Shown piece by piece: positions 53,574-63,131 of a stretch of 64,000 nt of DNA. The translations under genes and the position numbers were made by a program. The DNA comes from Ktedonosporobacter rubrisoli (GTDB lineage: Bacteria; Chloroflexota; Ktedonobacteria; Ktedonobacterales; Ktedonobacteraceae): NCBI RefSeq assembly GCF_004208415.1, contig NZ_CP035758.1, forward strand, positions 4,836,001 through 4,900,000, in the 5' to 3' direction. Numbering within the stretch: the first letter of the stretch is position 1; each line of letters opens with the position of its first letter. Below the pieces are notes generated by a model. That model had not been told where the DNA came from. It was given only the letters and a program-made list of their open reading frames with translations, and did no database searches.

Positions 53574-54785
53574 TTAGCTTCCCCAGTGAATAACATCACT
53601 TACAGTGATCACAATCATCAGGGTCAGCAACAATGCCATACCAATCAGATTAATAATGCCTTCGCGCTCTGGCTTTAGACGCTTGCCACCGCGCAAGAGC
53701 TCAATAAAGATGAGCAGGATACGTCCGCCATCCAGAGCAGGAAATGGTAGAATATTTACGATTGCCAGGTTCAGGCTTAGCATAGCCGTCAAACTGAGTA
53801 TTGGCCACCAGCCCAGATCAGGGACGGCCTGGGCTACCTGTCCAGTAATTTTTACAATTCCCACCGGGCCTACCAATTGCGGCTGTACAGCACCAATAAG
53901 CATCTTGCCAATCTGACTAATAAAATCGCGCGTCGTCGAGAGAGTTTGTCCTATTCCTTTGAACGGCGCCTGCCACAAAGGCACGCTGACAAAGGTCACC
54001 TTCTGCTCAACTCCCATATGCCCTTGCCCCGCTGGCGGATTTACCAGCGCATTCACCTGCATGGTAAACGGCTGAGCCAGCCCTTTGCGCTGCACAACTA
54101 CCTTCAGGGGCATTGTTGCCTTGTCCCGGTTCTCAGCGGCTATCTTATTGACAACATTCACAAGGTCCGTGAAAAGATGCACAGGCTTTCCATCCACGCT
54201 GATGATCGTATCGTTGGTACGTAGCCCGGCCAGCGCAGCAGGGGAGCCAGGAACAACAGTTCCCAGAACAGGAGCAGAAACATAGTTTGGTTCACCCAGG
54301 CCATAAGCAATGGTAAAGAGCACCATCGCCAGGATAACGTTCATTGTGACACCGGCGACCAGCACAATCATCCGCCTGCCCGCAGACTTCGCCGCAAAGC
54401 TACGCGGATCGTAATGCCCCTCTTCATCCAGCGCATCACCATTCTCGCCAGGCATACGCACAAAACCACCGATCGGCAAAAGATTAATCGAATAGATAGT
54501 ACGGTCCGGCTCCCCAGCAGCAGCCCTGCTTATTCCACCGCTCGTTCCATTTAGCGGTGTCTGTATACTCCCCCCTCCATCACTATCGCGACCTCGACCA
54601 AACCAGAATACTTCCCAACGCCCATTCTCTTGCCGGCGAAAACTGATCAACGTAGGAGGAAAGCCTAAACCAAATTCCTCCACCCGGATTCCAGCCCACT
54701 TTGCGGTAATAAAATGGCCAAATTCGTGTACGAGCACAAGCAGCCCAAATACAGGAATAGCAGCCAGCAAGAACCAGTTATTCAT
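53574..54785 (-). CDS. rseP: Site-2 protease RseP-type (M50B)
   Basis: 403 residues with four membrane helices. LLVLVHEFGHFITAKWAG holds the zinc-binding HExxH. A charged Gly/Ser loop (GRGRDSDGGGSIQTPLNG) is inserted before NLLPIGGFVRMPGE. One PDZ domain covers about 185-265 (TVVPGSPAALAGLRTNDTIISVDG), and AIVNILPFPALDGGRILLIFIELLRG contains the third zinc ligand. It cleaves membrane proteins such as anti-sigma factors. It lies between dxr and ispG as in many bacteria. Confidence 0.95.
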   Translation of the reverse strand: MNNWFLLAAIPVFGLLVLVHEFGHFITAKWAGIRVEEFGLGFPPTLISFRRQENGRWEVFWFGRGRDSDGGGSIQTPLNGTSGGISRAAAGEPDRTIYSINLLPIGGFVRMPGENGDALDEEGHYDPRSFAAKSAGRRMIVLVAGVTMNVILAMVLFTIAYGLGEPNYVSAPVLGTVVPGSPAALAGLRTNDTIISVDGKPVHLFTDLVNVVNKIAAENRDKATMPLKVVVQRKGLAQPFTMQVNALVNPPAGQGHMGVEQKVTFVSVPLWQAPFKGIGQTLSTTRDFISQIGKMLIGAVQPQLVGPVGIVKITGQVAQAVPDLGWWPILSLTAMLSLNLAIVNILPFPALDGGRILLIFIELLRGGKRLKPEREGIINLIGMALLLTLMIVITVSDVIHWGS

Positions 54786-55376
54786 TCACTTTTTACCCTT
54801 TACCTGATCTAATTCCCTTACTTATATCACCCGGGCCAAACACTTACTAGCGCTTTGTCAAACGTCACTTGACAAGTGCGCCGCCTACGACGGCGAAGGG
54901 AAAGGGGGAAGCTGGGGCACAGCCCCAGGGCAAGGGCAACCAATCCGCTAGGTCGCGGCGCATCCGCTAGGTCGCGGCGCATCCGCTAGACCGCAGCGCC
55001 CCCTTGACAATCCCGCTGGTTCACCCATCATGTCAACTTTGATAGACCACTAGCCTTGATCGCCAGGCCTGACTAGTCTCCTTGTTCTGACCGCTTCGGT
55101 ACTATCCAAACGAGGCGGAACAAAGCAAGGCCAAACTGCTCGCAGCAACACCCGCCCACAAGCACCGTGGTCTGGGCCCCTGGTGAACTTCACAACCCCA
55201 CTCTTGAGTGAGAACTACAGAGTCTTGCGATTACCTCTCTACATAGATATGCAAACCCGCCGAGGAGCTTGCTCGCTTCTCCCTCTATGTTAATCATAAG
55301 CGCAAAGCATCTTTCTATGCCAGCGGCGATAAACCAAGCAAAGCTTGAGCGCTCTGCGCTCCTCCTTATCAAGGCC
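54786..55376. other. Intergenic region with a GC-rich repeat
   Basis: About 590 bases between rseP and dxr. The first part is the dispersed repeat at 54855-55055; the rest shows no ORF or RNA signature that I can support. Such a gap is unusual inside the usually compact dxr-rseP-ispG operon. Confidence 0.5.
54855..55055. repeat. GC-rich dispersed repeat, copy 2, with internal tandem units
   Basis: The same ordered blocks as 46290-46420, expanded by GCTGGGGCACAGCCCCAG and by three tandem copies of ATCCGCTAGGTCGCGGCGC (about 54940-55000; the third copy varies as GACCGCAGCG). TTGTCAAACGT near its start and ATGTCAACTTTGATAGAC near its end form weak inverted ends. Confidence 0.65.
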
Positions 55377-56552
55377 TCAGGATTGCGCCTTACACAAACT
55401 ACGGGCCGTCTCACGCGCCCAGGCACAGACCTCAATGGTCTGCTCTACATCCGGCTCTTCACAGGGCTGGTGGCGCTCTAGCACAGCCTCGATAAGCTCT
55501 GCAATCTCAAGAAACCTGATTTTGCCATCTAAGAAGAGCTCAACTGCCTCTTCATCGGCTCCTACCAGAGCGCAGGGATAAGTCCCTCCTCGTTTGCCCG
55601 CCTCCAGAGCCAGCCGGAAGCATGGGAAGCGCTCCATCTCAAGCGGCGCAAAATTAAGTTTGCCAATTTCCGACCAGCGCAATGGGCGTATAAACTCGCG
55701 CTCAAGGCCGGGCAAGCGAGCGGGATAGGCTAGTGCATTCATAATTGGCAAATGCATACTGGGCAGACTTGCCTGCATCTTAATAGAGCCGTCAACAAAT
55801 TCCACCATCGAATGCACAATGCTCTCCGGCTGGATGACGACCTCAATACGCTCAAACGGCACATCAAAGAGCCAGCGGGCCTCAAGCACCTCTAGCCCCT
55901 TATTCATCAACGTAGCCGAATCGATTGTTATCTTGGGACCCATACGCCAGGTAGGATGAGCAAGAGCCTGCTCAACAGTTACGGTCCGCAGTTGTTCCAG
56001 GGAAGCTGTCCGAAAAGGTCCTCCAGAAGCCGTCAACAACAAACGCTCTATTTCCTTGTTTTCCTCGCCGCGCAAGCATTGCCAGACGGCGCTATGCTCG
56101 CTATCCAGGGGCCAGATAGGCACGTTATTCTGGCGAGCTGCTTCCATTACCAGATGCCCGGCCATCACCAGTGTCTCTTTATTAGCCAAAGCAATAGTTT
56201 TTCCGGCCGCAATGGCAGCCAGGGTTGGCCTCAAAGCCAGCAATCCGGATGTAGCAACTACCACAATATCGACATCGGCATGCGTGGCCGCAGCCAGTAG
56301 ACCTTGATCGCCAAGAATTGCTGTCGGCAAGAGAGAATGTGCCTTCTCTTTCACCTCTACATTATCAGCAAAACAGGCCACCAGCGCCGGTTGAAACTCC
56401 TGCATCTGCTGAGACAGTAATTCCACATTACTCCTGGCGGCAAGCGTGGTTACCTGAAATAGATCCGGGAATTGTCGTACAACATCCAGAGTTTGCCGAC
56501 CAACCGACCCCGTGCATCCAAGCAAAGCAAGACGTCTAGGAAAAGTGCTCAT
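55377..56552 (-). CDS. dxr: 1-deoxy-D-xylulose 5-phosphate reductoisomerase
   Basis: 391 residues. LALLGCTGSVGRQTLDVVRQFPD binds NADPH. ALANKETLVMAGHLVM, PLDSEHSAVWQCL, LTASGGPFR, HPTWRMGPKITIDSATLMNKGLE (metal and substrate loop) and VIQPESIVHSMVEFVDGS are family motifs. It performs the first committed step of the MEP pathway. The final 40 residues are helical as usual. Its start lies 300 bases after the cdsA end. Confidence 0.96.
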   Translation of the reverse strand: MSTFPRRLALLGCTGSVGRQTLDVVRQFPDLFQVTTLAARSNVELLSQQMQEFQPALVACFADNVEVKEKAHSLLPTAILGDQGLLAAATHADVDIVVVATSGLLALRPTLAAIAAGKTIALANKETLVMAGHLVMEAARQNNVPIWPLDSEHSAVWQCLRGEENKEIERLLLTASGGPFRTASLEQLRTVTVEQALAHPTWRMGPKITIDSATLMNKGLEVLEARWLFDVPFERIEVVIQPESIVHSMVEFVDGSIKMQASLPSMHLPIMNALAYPARLPGLEREFIRPLRWSEIGKLNFAPLEMERFPCFRLALEAGKRGGTYPCALVGADEEAVELFLDGKIRFLEIAELIEAVLERHQPCEEPDVEQTIEVCAWARETARSLCKAQS

Positions 56553-56855
56553 AATCCACCAACCTATTGTTATTTATACAGATACACCACATCTGGCTTA
56601 CTAAGCACCGCAAAGCGCGCCACCAGGATATAGCCATCGTTCATCTAGCAAAAAGCCAGGAAACGTTAATCTCATTTGCCTCCTACTTCAAAAAAGAAAT
56701 ATATTCGGGCACAACCTGCAGAGAATATACACATTACCTGCCAGGCATCGTGCACAAAGCACCATGCTCTTAGCTTATCAGGCCTGCTAGCCAGCGCCCG
56801 CCAGGCTTTTCATCTGCCGCAAACGATTCTCGCGCAGCATAGCCGGGGAGCGCAG
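56553..56855. other. Spacer between cdsA and dxr
   Basis: About 300 bases. Open frames here lack ribosome sites and protein-like composition. No terminator or RNA gene was found. Confidence 0.4.
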
Positions 56856-57802
56856 CTAGATACCTATAAGCTGAGCGAATATAGTTACCACAATCACAGC
56901 AAAAACCAGGCTGTCAATGCGATCCAGGATACCTCCATGGCCGGGCATAATTTGCCCACTGTCCTTGACATGCGCCTGACGCTTTATCAAGGACTCGGCC
57001 AGATCCCCTAACACAGCAGCAGCACCAATCAAGATGCCCAGAATAACTGCCAGATACCAGGGAAGCCCCAAAGGCCGAACTGTGAGCAGCAGACTAGTGA
57101 TAATTGAGAGTACCATTCCCCCGCCACCCCTTCCCAGGTCTTACCGGGGCTAATGCTGGGAGCCAGCTTATGGCGTCCGAGAAGGAGACCAGTAAAAAAG
57201 GCAGCTCCGTCAAATCCCCATACTCCCAGCAAAGCAAGAAACACCCACCAGGCGCCTCGCGGTATAACAATCCAGGGACTGGCAGAGAAATGCAACTCAA
57301 CCGGCTCAAAACCTCGTAGCAACAGCAAGAAGCTCATCGGCCAGCCCAGATAAAGAGGAGTTGTTAGAGTAAGCGCCCAATCAATCACAGCCCCATCCAA
57401 TTGCTTGCGGAAAAAGAGGCAGATAAACGTACCAAACATCGCAGCGCCCAGCCCCACTTCAAGGATCAACAAGCGGTACTGAGGTAACATACCCGCTAAA
57501 AGGAACAGGCCGCCTAAGCCAAGGCTAATCCAGAAGAATGGCCGATAGCCTGCATGGAGCAGCATGTTATGTAATTCCAGTATGCCCAGAGCAACAACTA
57601 GAAATGCTCCCGCAAAGGCTACCCATCCTCCGAACCACACAATCGCCAGAACAATAGGTATCGCGACCGCGGCCGTCAACCAGCGCTGAACAATAGATTG
57701 GCCTTGCGTTCGTTTAGGTCCAGGTGCATCTGATTGTATCTTCTTTTCACTCGCGCCTTGCAAACAATTCACGTAAGCGTCATCGGCCTCTGTCATGAGC
57801 AC
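56856..57802 (-). CDS. cdsA: Phosphatidate cytidylyltransferase, frame broken by one base
   Basis: Two frames make one CdsA of about 315 residues. The first (57802 to about 57120) has several membrane helices and the signature WGFDGAAFFTGLLLGRHKLAPSISPGKTWEGVAG. The second (to 56856) continues with SIITSLLLTV, AVLGDLAESLIKRQAHVKDSGQIMPGHGGILDRIDSL, the catalytic CDP-alcohol site. The break is at five G (plus-strand C 57118-57122); six would keep frame. CdsA makes CDP-diacylglycerol and is normally essential, so a sequence error or an unusual frameshift event is more likely than real loss. Confidence 0.88.
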
Positions 57803-57907
57803 GCCAGAGCGACGACACTACTCCTTTCGCATAACGATGATTACGGCCTGTCACGCGTTAAGAGCTTCGCAAGGGTAGCGTCACAGACCATTATGCCTGC
57901 ACACACA

Positions 57908-57940
57908 AAGTAGGACGGTCGGAAAAACCGCCCTACACCA
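57908..57940 (-). terminator. Possible terminator downstream of uppS
   Basis: GTAGGGCGGT pairs with ACCGTCCTAC (one mismatch) around TTTTCCG, followed by TTTGTG on the minus strand, about 35 bases after the uppS stop. The U tract is short. Confidence 0.45.
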
Positions 57941-57972
57941 TTATATTTCATAGAAGTACACCTCTGTGGACC

Positions 57973-58752
57973 CTACGAAGCCACAAGACGCCCGAAACGC
58001 CGTTGACGCTGGCGATAACTATTTAATGCTGCAAGTAGATCCTCATGTCCAAAATCTGGCCAGAGCGTGGACGTAGCATAATACTCACTGTAGGCAGATT
58101 GCCAGAGCAAGAAATTACTCACGCGCATCTCACCGGCCGTACGAATTACGAGATCAGGATCGGGCAGATCGCGAGTATACAAATAGGAGCTAATCAATTC
58201 TTCGTTAATCACCTCTGGATCTTTGCCGTCAGCAATGATCTGGCGAATAGCATCCACAAGCTCTGCACGACCACCATAATTAAAGCAAACATTCAGGCTA
58301 ATGCGTGTATTGTTGCGAGTTAACTCTACAGAATCGAGGATAGCTTTTTGAATATCAGGAGAAAGATCCTGCAAACGACCCAGATGGCGCAGGCGCACTC
58401 CATCCCTATGCAGTTTCTCTAAATCTGAGCGGATAGTCTCCCAGAAGAGGCGCATAAGCCCATCGACTTCCGCTCGTGGCCTACCCCAGTTCTCTGTCGA
58501 AAAGGCATAGACGCTAAGCATTTCAATATTTTCGTCGGCAGCACATTCAACAACGCGCCGTAAAGCACTGACGCCAGCTTTATGGCCAGCCAGGCGTGGT
58601 AGATGCCTCTTCGTGGCCCAACGCCCATTACCATCCATGATAATAGCGATGTGACGCACCAGACTTTCTGGCTCTGTGGGCGCGATGGGGGCCGGTTGGG
58701 CAGATTCGTTACCTTTCCTTTTCGACGAAAAGAGCTTTTGCATCCTGGTCAA
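57973..58752 (-). CDS. uppS: Isoprenyl (undecaprenyl) diphosphate synthase
   Basis: Up to 259 residues from TTG 58752 (TGAGGT site 6 bases upstream) or ATG 58743. HIAIIMDGNGRWATKRHLPRLAGHKAG holds the catalytic aspartate. VYAFSTENWGRPRAEVDGLM, NVCFNYGGRAELVDA and DLPDPDLVIRTAGEMRVSNFLLWQSAYSEYYAT follow. This cis-prenyl transferase makes the C55 carrier used by peptidoglycan and by the polysaccharide operon in this window. Residues 1-30 are a charged extension. Confidence 0.95.
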   Translation of the reverse strand: MTRMQKLFSSKRKGNESAQPAPIAPTEPESLVRHIAIIMDGNGRWATKRHLPRLAGHKAGVSALRRVVECAADENIEMLSVYAFSTENWGRPRAEVDGLMRLFWETIRSDLEKLHRDGVRLRHLGRLQDLSPDIQKAILDSVELTRNNTRISLNVCFNYGGRAELVDAIRQIIADGKDPEVINEELISSYLYTRDLPDPDLVIRTAGEMRVSNFLLWQSAYSEYYATSTLWPDFGHEDLLAALNSYRQRQRRFGRLVAS

Positions 58753-59351
58753 GGTTAGACCTCACTTTTTCTATCTACATCCTTATATCCAACAACGATT
58801 CATATCGGGTTTTACCATATTGCTTGCCTGCTGATGGATAACGGGACCAGATGAGCAGCATATCCGCTTCACCAGTCCAACAACAAGTAACATTCCCAAT
58901 ACTCAGGATAAATGCATACCTCGGTCCATATGCCTGGATTAGCTACCAGTGTTTTTAGCAGACCTGTTTCTTGTGATGAGTATGGTGAGCCCTGGAGCAC
59001 TATCGATTACAGCTCTGACCAGAGCTACTGAAGCCAAAAATAGAAAACACTGAAATGTGAGCTTCGGCCCCAGATCCCTCCCAGGGGGTACACCTTTTTT
59101 TGCCATATGTCGCAAGCTTGAGTAGCGCCTGGATACAAGTGTAGCAAAGCACGCCAGCTTTGACGATGTTGCAGGGACTTGACAATTATGCTTTATCTCC
59201 CAAACATGATAAGGGGCAAGAGGCGTAGCAGGTTATTTATGATTGGGGCTGAGCAGAAGAGTACAGCTACCGTCAGGTGAGCCGAGCCGATGTAGTCAAA
59301 AGCACCGTCCCCGGCCCACTAGAAATCTATAAAAGGCTAAGCTAGAACGCC
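58753..59351. other. Spacer between frr and uppS
   Basis: About 600 bases with no credible ORF. The longest frame (59000-59185, minus) has no ribosome site. I see no RNA gene. It probably contains the uppS-cdsA promoter. Confidence 0.4.
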
Positions 59352-59909
59352 TTAGACCTCCCGGATTTCCTCCTCCTTGGTCTTTCCGACCTTCTCCATT
59401 TCGTCAATATAGCGGTCAGTCAGCTTCTGCAGGCGATCTCCACTACGTTTAAACTCGTCCTCGGAGATTTCCTTCTTTTTCTCGCGATCACGCAATTTAT
59501 CCTGCACATCACGCCGGACATTACGAACAGCTACCTTATGTTCATCGAGCTTCTTGTGAAGCGTCTTCACAAGATCGCGCCTTCTCTCTTCATTCATCGG
59601 TGGGATATTGAGGCGAATCACCTGACCATCGTTATTAGGGTTAATACCCAGATCAGACTTCTGAATGGCCTTCTCAATATCTGACAACATTTTCTTATCC
59701 CACGGCTGAATGATTAACAAACGAGCTTCTGGAACCGAGATCGTTGCCACCTGATTAATTGGAGTAGGAGTTCCATAGTAATCGACGTTGATGCGCTCAA
59801 GCAGAGCAGAACTGGCACGCCCCGCACGAATAGCGCCGAGGTCCTGCTTAAGAGCCCCAACAGCCTTTTGCATGCGTCGTTCCGCGTCCTCAAATAAATC
59901 AGCAGTCAT
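59352..59909 (-). CDS. frr: Ribosome recycling factor
   Basis: 185 residues from ATG 59909 (GGAAAGGGG upstream), the normal RRF length; the frame runs back to 60053 but that extension is non-homologous. LGAIRAGRASSALLERINVDYYGTPTPINQVATISVPEARLLIIQPWD and GLNPNNDGQVIRLNIPPMNEERRRDLVK-type sequence cover the family. It splits post-termination ribosomes with EF-G. It is 176 bases after pyrH in the conserved rpsB-tsf-pyrH-frr order. Confidence 0.96.
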   Translation of the reverse strand: MTADLFEDAERRMQKAVGALKQDLGAIRAGRASSALLERINVDYYGTPTPINQVATISVPEARLLIIQPWDKKMLSDIEKAIQKSDLGINPNNDGQVIRLNIPPMNEERRRDLVKTLHKKLDEHKVAVRNVRRDVQDKLRDREKKKEISEDEFKRSGDRLQKLTDRYIDEMEKVGKTKEEEIREV

Positions 59910-60085
59910 CAAAATACCCCTTTCCATAAGGTGCCAAAAGCGCACCCCAAAACGGGACAGACGATAGAAGGGAGTGCATATTTGCACCCAGGTACACTTT
60001 TCACCGGGCCTCCCAGCATATATGGATAAACGTTCCCCAGGCGTGCAGAGCAAAGGCCTTACTCTAATAGCCTGGAGCGCCGCTA

Positions 60086-60820
60086 TCAGGCAAGTTCTTT
60101 ATCCACCTCACTAACCAGTGTACCACACTTCGCTCCGCGCATGATGGCTTCTAATGCCCCTTCTTGCTGCATATTAAACACGATAATGGGCATTTTGTTG
60201 TCTTTACAGAGCGAGAGCGCCGTACTATCCATAACCTTAAGTCCCATATTTAAAGCCCGCATATAGCTCAACTCTTCAAATTTATGGGCATAGGGATTAT
60301 GCACAGGGTCATCATCATAGATACCATCCACTTTGGTCGCTTTGAGCAAGACTTGTGCGTTTAGCTCCACAGCGCGCAGAGCGGCGGCGGTATCCGTCGT
60401 AAAAAACGGATTCCCGCTGCCCGCGGCAAGAATTACCACACGCCCCTTTTCCAGATGGCGCTCCGCCCTGCGACGAATAAATGGTTCAGCGACAGGGGGC
60501 ATTTCTATGGCAGTCTGTACTCGTGTGACCATGCCGAGCTTTTCCATAGCATCCTGCAGGACCAGCGAATTCATCACAGTTGCAAGCATGCCCACATAAT
60601 CGGCAGTGGCTCGGTCTATCCCAGTAGCAGCCGCATATGCGCCTCGCCACATGTTGCCGCCGCCAACGACCATCGCAATCTCTACACCTAAATTGTGAAC
60701 CCGCTTGACCTCGCTGGCAATACGCCGCACTGTCTCAGCATCGATGCTATTGCCTTGAGCGCCAAGAGCCTCACCACTTAATTTCAGGAGAATACGCCTA
60801 TACTTTAATTCGGCTACCAT
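60086..60820 (-). CDS. pyrH: UMP kinase
   Basis: 244 residues. RILLKLSGEALGAQGNSID, EIAMVVGGGNMWRGAYAAATGIDRATADYVGMLATVMNS, GSGNPFFTTDTAAALRAVEL, KVDGIYDDDP and LKVMDSTALSLCKDNKMPIIVFN are the hexameric bacterial UMP kinase motifs. It phosphorylates UMP to UDP, feeding the UDP-sugars used by the polysaccharide genes. It is 21 bases downstream of tsf. Confidence 0.97.
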   Translation of the reverse strand: MVAELKYRRILLKLSGEALGAQGNSIDAETVRRIASEVKRVHNLGVEIAMVVGGGNMWRGAYAAATGIDRATADYVGMLATVMNSLVLQDAMEKLGMVTRVQTAIEMPPVAEPFIRRRAERHLEKGRVVILAAGSGNPFFTTDTAAALRAVELNAQVLLKATKVDGIYDDDPVHNPYAHKFEELSYMRALNMGLKVMDSTALSLCKDNKMPIIVFNMQQEGALEAIMRGAKCGTLVSEVDKELA

Positions 60821-60841
60821 AGAAACTCCCTATACGCTCCA

Positions 60842-61438
60842 CTACTCACCCAGTTTGAAGCGACTGAAGCGGCGCACAACAATGTTTTCTCCGGTCTCGG
60901 CGATTGCCTTGCGCACAAGATCCCCAATCACTACCGATTCATCTTTTACCCAGGGCTGCATCAAGAGAACCTGCGAACCCAGCATTTTCTTGAGCTTGCC
61001 CTCAATGACTGCCTCACGCTTATCTGCTGGCACGCGTGCCATCGAAGGATCTTCCAGGATATTCTTGCGGGCCTCTTCTATGATAGCAGCCGGCACATCT
61101 TCGTAGCTCACATATGTAGGCGCCACACCAGCGATCTGTAATGCGAGCTCGCTGGCCAGCTGGCGGAAGCTTTCACTGCGCGCTACAAAATCGGTTGAAC
61201 AATTTAGCTCAAGCAGCACGCCTACGCTATGATTATGGTGGACATAGGAAAACACGCCACCCTCTTTGGTCTCGCGACCTGCCGTGATCATCTTTTCAGC
61301 TTTGCGGCTACTCTTGGCCTCAAGAAATTTGACTGCTCCGTTCCAATCCGCGGCATCGGTCAGCGCGGCCTTACAGTCAGCAAAAGTTGCTCCGGTCTCT
61401 TCGCGCAACTTTTTCACATCGGCTGCCGTAAACTCCAT
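60842..61438 (-). CDS. tsf: Elongation factor Ts (short form)
   Basis: 198 residues. VKKLREETGATFADCKAALTDA is the N-terminal UBA-like domain. SYVHHNHSVGVLLELNCSTDFVARSESFRQLASELALQIA is the core, and the TDFV motif contacts EF-Tu. PWVKDESVVIGDLVRKAIAETGENIVVRRFSRF closes it. Its length is that of the single-core EF-Ts of Thermus and Chloroflexi rather than the ~280 residues of E. coli. It follows rpsB by 212 bases. Confidence 0.96.
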   Translation of the reverse strand: MEFTAADVKKLREETGATFADCKAALTDAADWNGAVKFLEAKSSRKAEKMITAGRETKEGGVFSYVHHNHSVGVLLELNCSTDFVARSESFRQLASELALQIAGVAPTYVSYEDVPAAIIEEARKNILEDPSMARVPADKREAVIEGKLKKMLGSQVLLMQPWVKDESVVIGDLVRKAIAETGENIVVRRFSRFKLGE

Positions 61439-61650
61439 TACGTATTTCTCCTCAATCTTATTTTATTTATTTTTACTCAGCATCGATGGCAGCACAACTA
61501 TCTCTGTCCACCTTCTCTGGTTTCTGAGTGTTCTTCTCTCTGCTGACAGCTCTCTATACTAGCTATCGTGGGATCTTCGATACAGGAAGAAGCGGGAGGC
61601 AGGAAGCGGTTAGCCCCTGACCCCCCGCCAAGGAATTCTGCAATCAGGCT

Positions 61651-62538
61651 CTAGAGAGCCTCTTTGGCAACTAATTCTGGCTCATCAGAAGAAGAGGGAG
61701 CCGGAGTCGGAGTCGGGGCCTCTGCCTCGTTCGCCTCAGCAACAGGAGCAGCCTTCTGCTCTTCAGGCTGCGGAGCGGCCGAGATCTCTACTGGGGTTGA
61801 CTCTTCCACTTCTTCGCCCTCTACGGCCTCGGCATCCTTCTGTCGGGCTTCCAGCTCGCGGCGGCCTTCGACAGCAGCATCGGCAATCTTGGTGCAAAGG
61901 AGACGAACTGCGCGAATCGCATCATCATTGGCAGGGATGGGATAATCCATCTCATCGGGGTCGCAGTTCGTGTCAGCCAGTGCAATCACGGGGATCTCTA
62001 GACGGCGCGCCTCCAGTACAGCTGTGCGCTCTTTGCGCGTGTCTATAATAAAAATCGCATTGGGAAGGCGTCTCATATCTTTAATGCCGCCCAGAATGCG
62101 CTCTAAGCGAACCATGTCGTCTTGCAAGTGCTGCACTTCTTTTTTCGGCAAGCGCTCAAAGTCCCCACGGTCACGGCGCGCTTCTAGCTCGCGAAGATAG
62201 CGAATACGAGACTGAATCGTCTGGAAGTTGGTAAGCATACCACCCAGCCAGCGCTGATTGACATAGTACATACCACAGCGCTTGGCCTCTTCGGCAACGG
62301 CCTCCTGGGCCTGTTTCTTGGTGCCGACGAAGAGCAGAGTACCGCCGTTAGCTACCAGTTGCTCAACAAACTTATAAGCCTCGTTGAGCCGCGTCACGGT
62401 CTGTTGGAGATCAATAATATGGATACCGTTGCGATCCATAAAGATGAACTGCTGCATCTTAGGATTCCAGCGACGTGTCTGATGCCCGAAATGAACACCT
62501 GCCTCCAACAGTTGTTTCATTGAAATGATGTTCGCCAA
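61651..62538 (-). CDS. rpsB: 30S ribosomal protein S2
   Basis: About 295 residues. Starting at TTG 62538 gives MANIISMKQLLEAGVHFGH, the usual S2 opening, with GGGAGG 8 bases upstream; a TTG at 62544 abuts that site. TRRWNPKMQQFIFMDRNGIHIIDLQQT, RWLGGMLTNFQTI, PNAIFIIDTRKE and PVIALADTNCDPDEMDYPIPANDDA follow. The C-terminal 55 residues are an acidic Pro/Ala/Glu tail (EGEEVEESTPVEISAAPQ...). It is the first gene of the rpsB-tsf-pyrH-frr group. Confidence 0.96.
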   Translation of the reverse strand: MANIISMKQLLEAGVHFGHQTRRWNPKMQQFIFMDRNGIHIIDLQQTVTRLNEAYKFVEQLVANGGTLLFVGTKKQAQEAVAEEAKRCGMYYVNQRWLGGMLTNFQTIQSRIRYLRELEARRDRGDFERLPKKEVQHLQDDMVRLERILGGIKDMRRLPNAIFIIDTRKERTAVLEARRLEIPVIALADTNCDPDEMDYPIPANDDAIRAVRLLCTKIADAAVEGRRELEARQKDAEAVEGEEVEESTPVEISAAPQPEEQKAAPVAEANEAEAPTPTPAPSSSDEPELVAKEAL

Positions 62539-62544
62539 GAACAA

Positions 62545-63131
62545 TTCCTCCCTTAAATCCTCCGCCCTCCACCTTCTGGCATCAGGGTCCCCAAGGTGTT
62601 ACTCATCTCCAAGCGTTGCATGGACCCCAGGGGGATGCCGGTAAGAGAGCGTGTGTACTTAGATATAAATGGCAGTAAATTTAAACATGCAGGGACCATC
62701 GCCTGCTGCCACAGAAGTATAGCACAGAGCGCCTGATGACGCAAGAAAAATTAGCTATTCGCCTTTCCTATGGGGAACAATTTCGAGTATACTGAAAGGG
62801 AGTAAGATAAAGTGCAGCGGGGTGGAGGAATGACATGAAGGGCAGAACGCGGCGTTACTATCGCGTACGGCTAGTGGCTTATGATGTTATCCCTTCCTCT
62901 TACTGGCACTTACCGCCCAGGCTAGCCAGTCCTAGCCCGACTCCACTAGTGTTCTTTATACGGAGCCAGCGACGGTTCCTGCACAAGGTACACCTTGTAC
63001 GCTTGCAGCTATAAGCAGTTGTATCACCGTTTGTTTCTTGGATGAGGACGTATAGTATATAGTGGTACACATTTATGACTAATTAGCTCATATCATTTTC
63101 AGGGGTAGCAGACGTAGAAAGGGAAGAATAC
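62545..63131. other. Divergent spacer: rpsB leader and regulator promoter region
   Basis: The minus-strand part is a 170-base rpsB leader with GC-rich potential hairpins (GGCATCCCCCTGGGG and ACCTTGGGGACCC). It is a candidate for S2 autoregulation but is not recognisable as a known family. The rest, up to the response regulator, has no gene. GGGAAGAATAC precedes ATG 63132. Confidence 0.4.
62716..62744 (-). promoter_or_regulatory. Promoter of rpsB operon
   Basis: On the minus strand TTGCGT (62744-62739), 17 bases, TATACT (62721-62716), about 180 bases before the rpsB start, matching the sigma-70 consensus well. Confidence 0.6.

Noticed and set aside
59910..60053. N-terminal extension of ribosome recycling factor
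   Set aside because: Family length is met exactly from ATG 59909.
62545..62710. Possible riboswitch in the rpsB leader
   Set aside because: GC-rich hairpins are present but no known aptamer core could be recognised.
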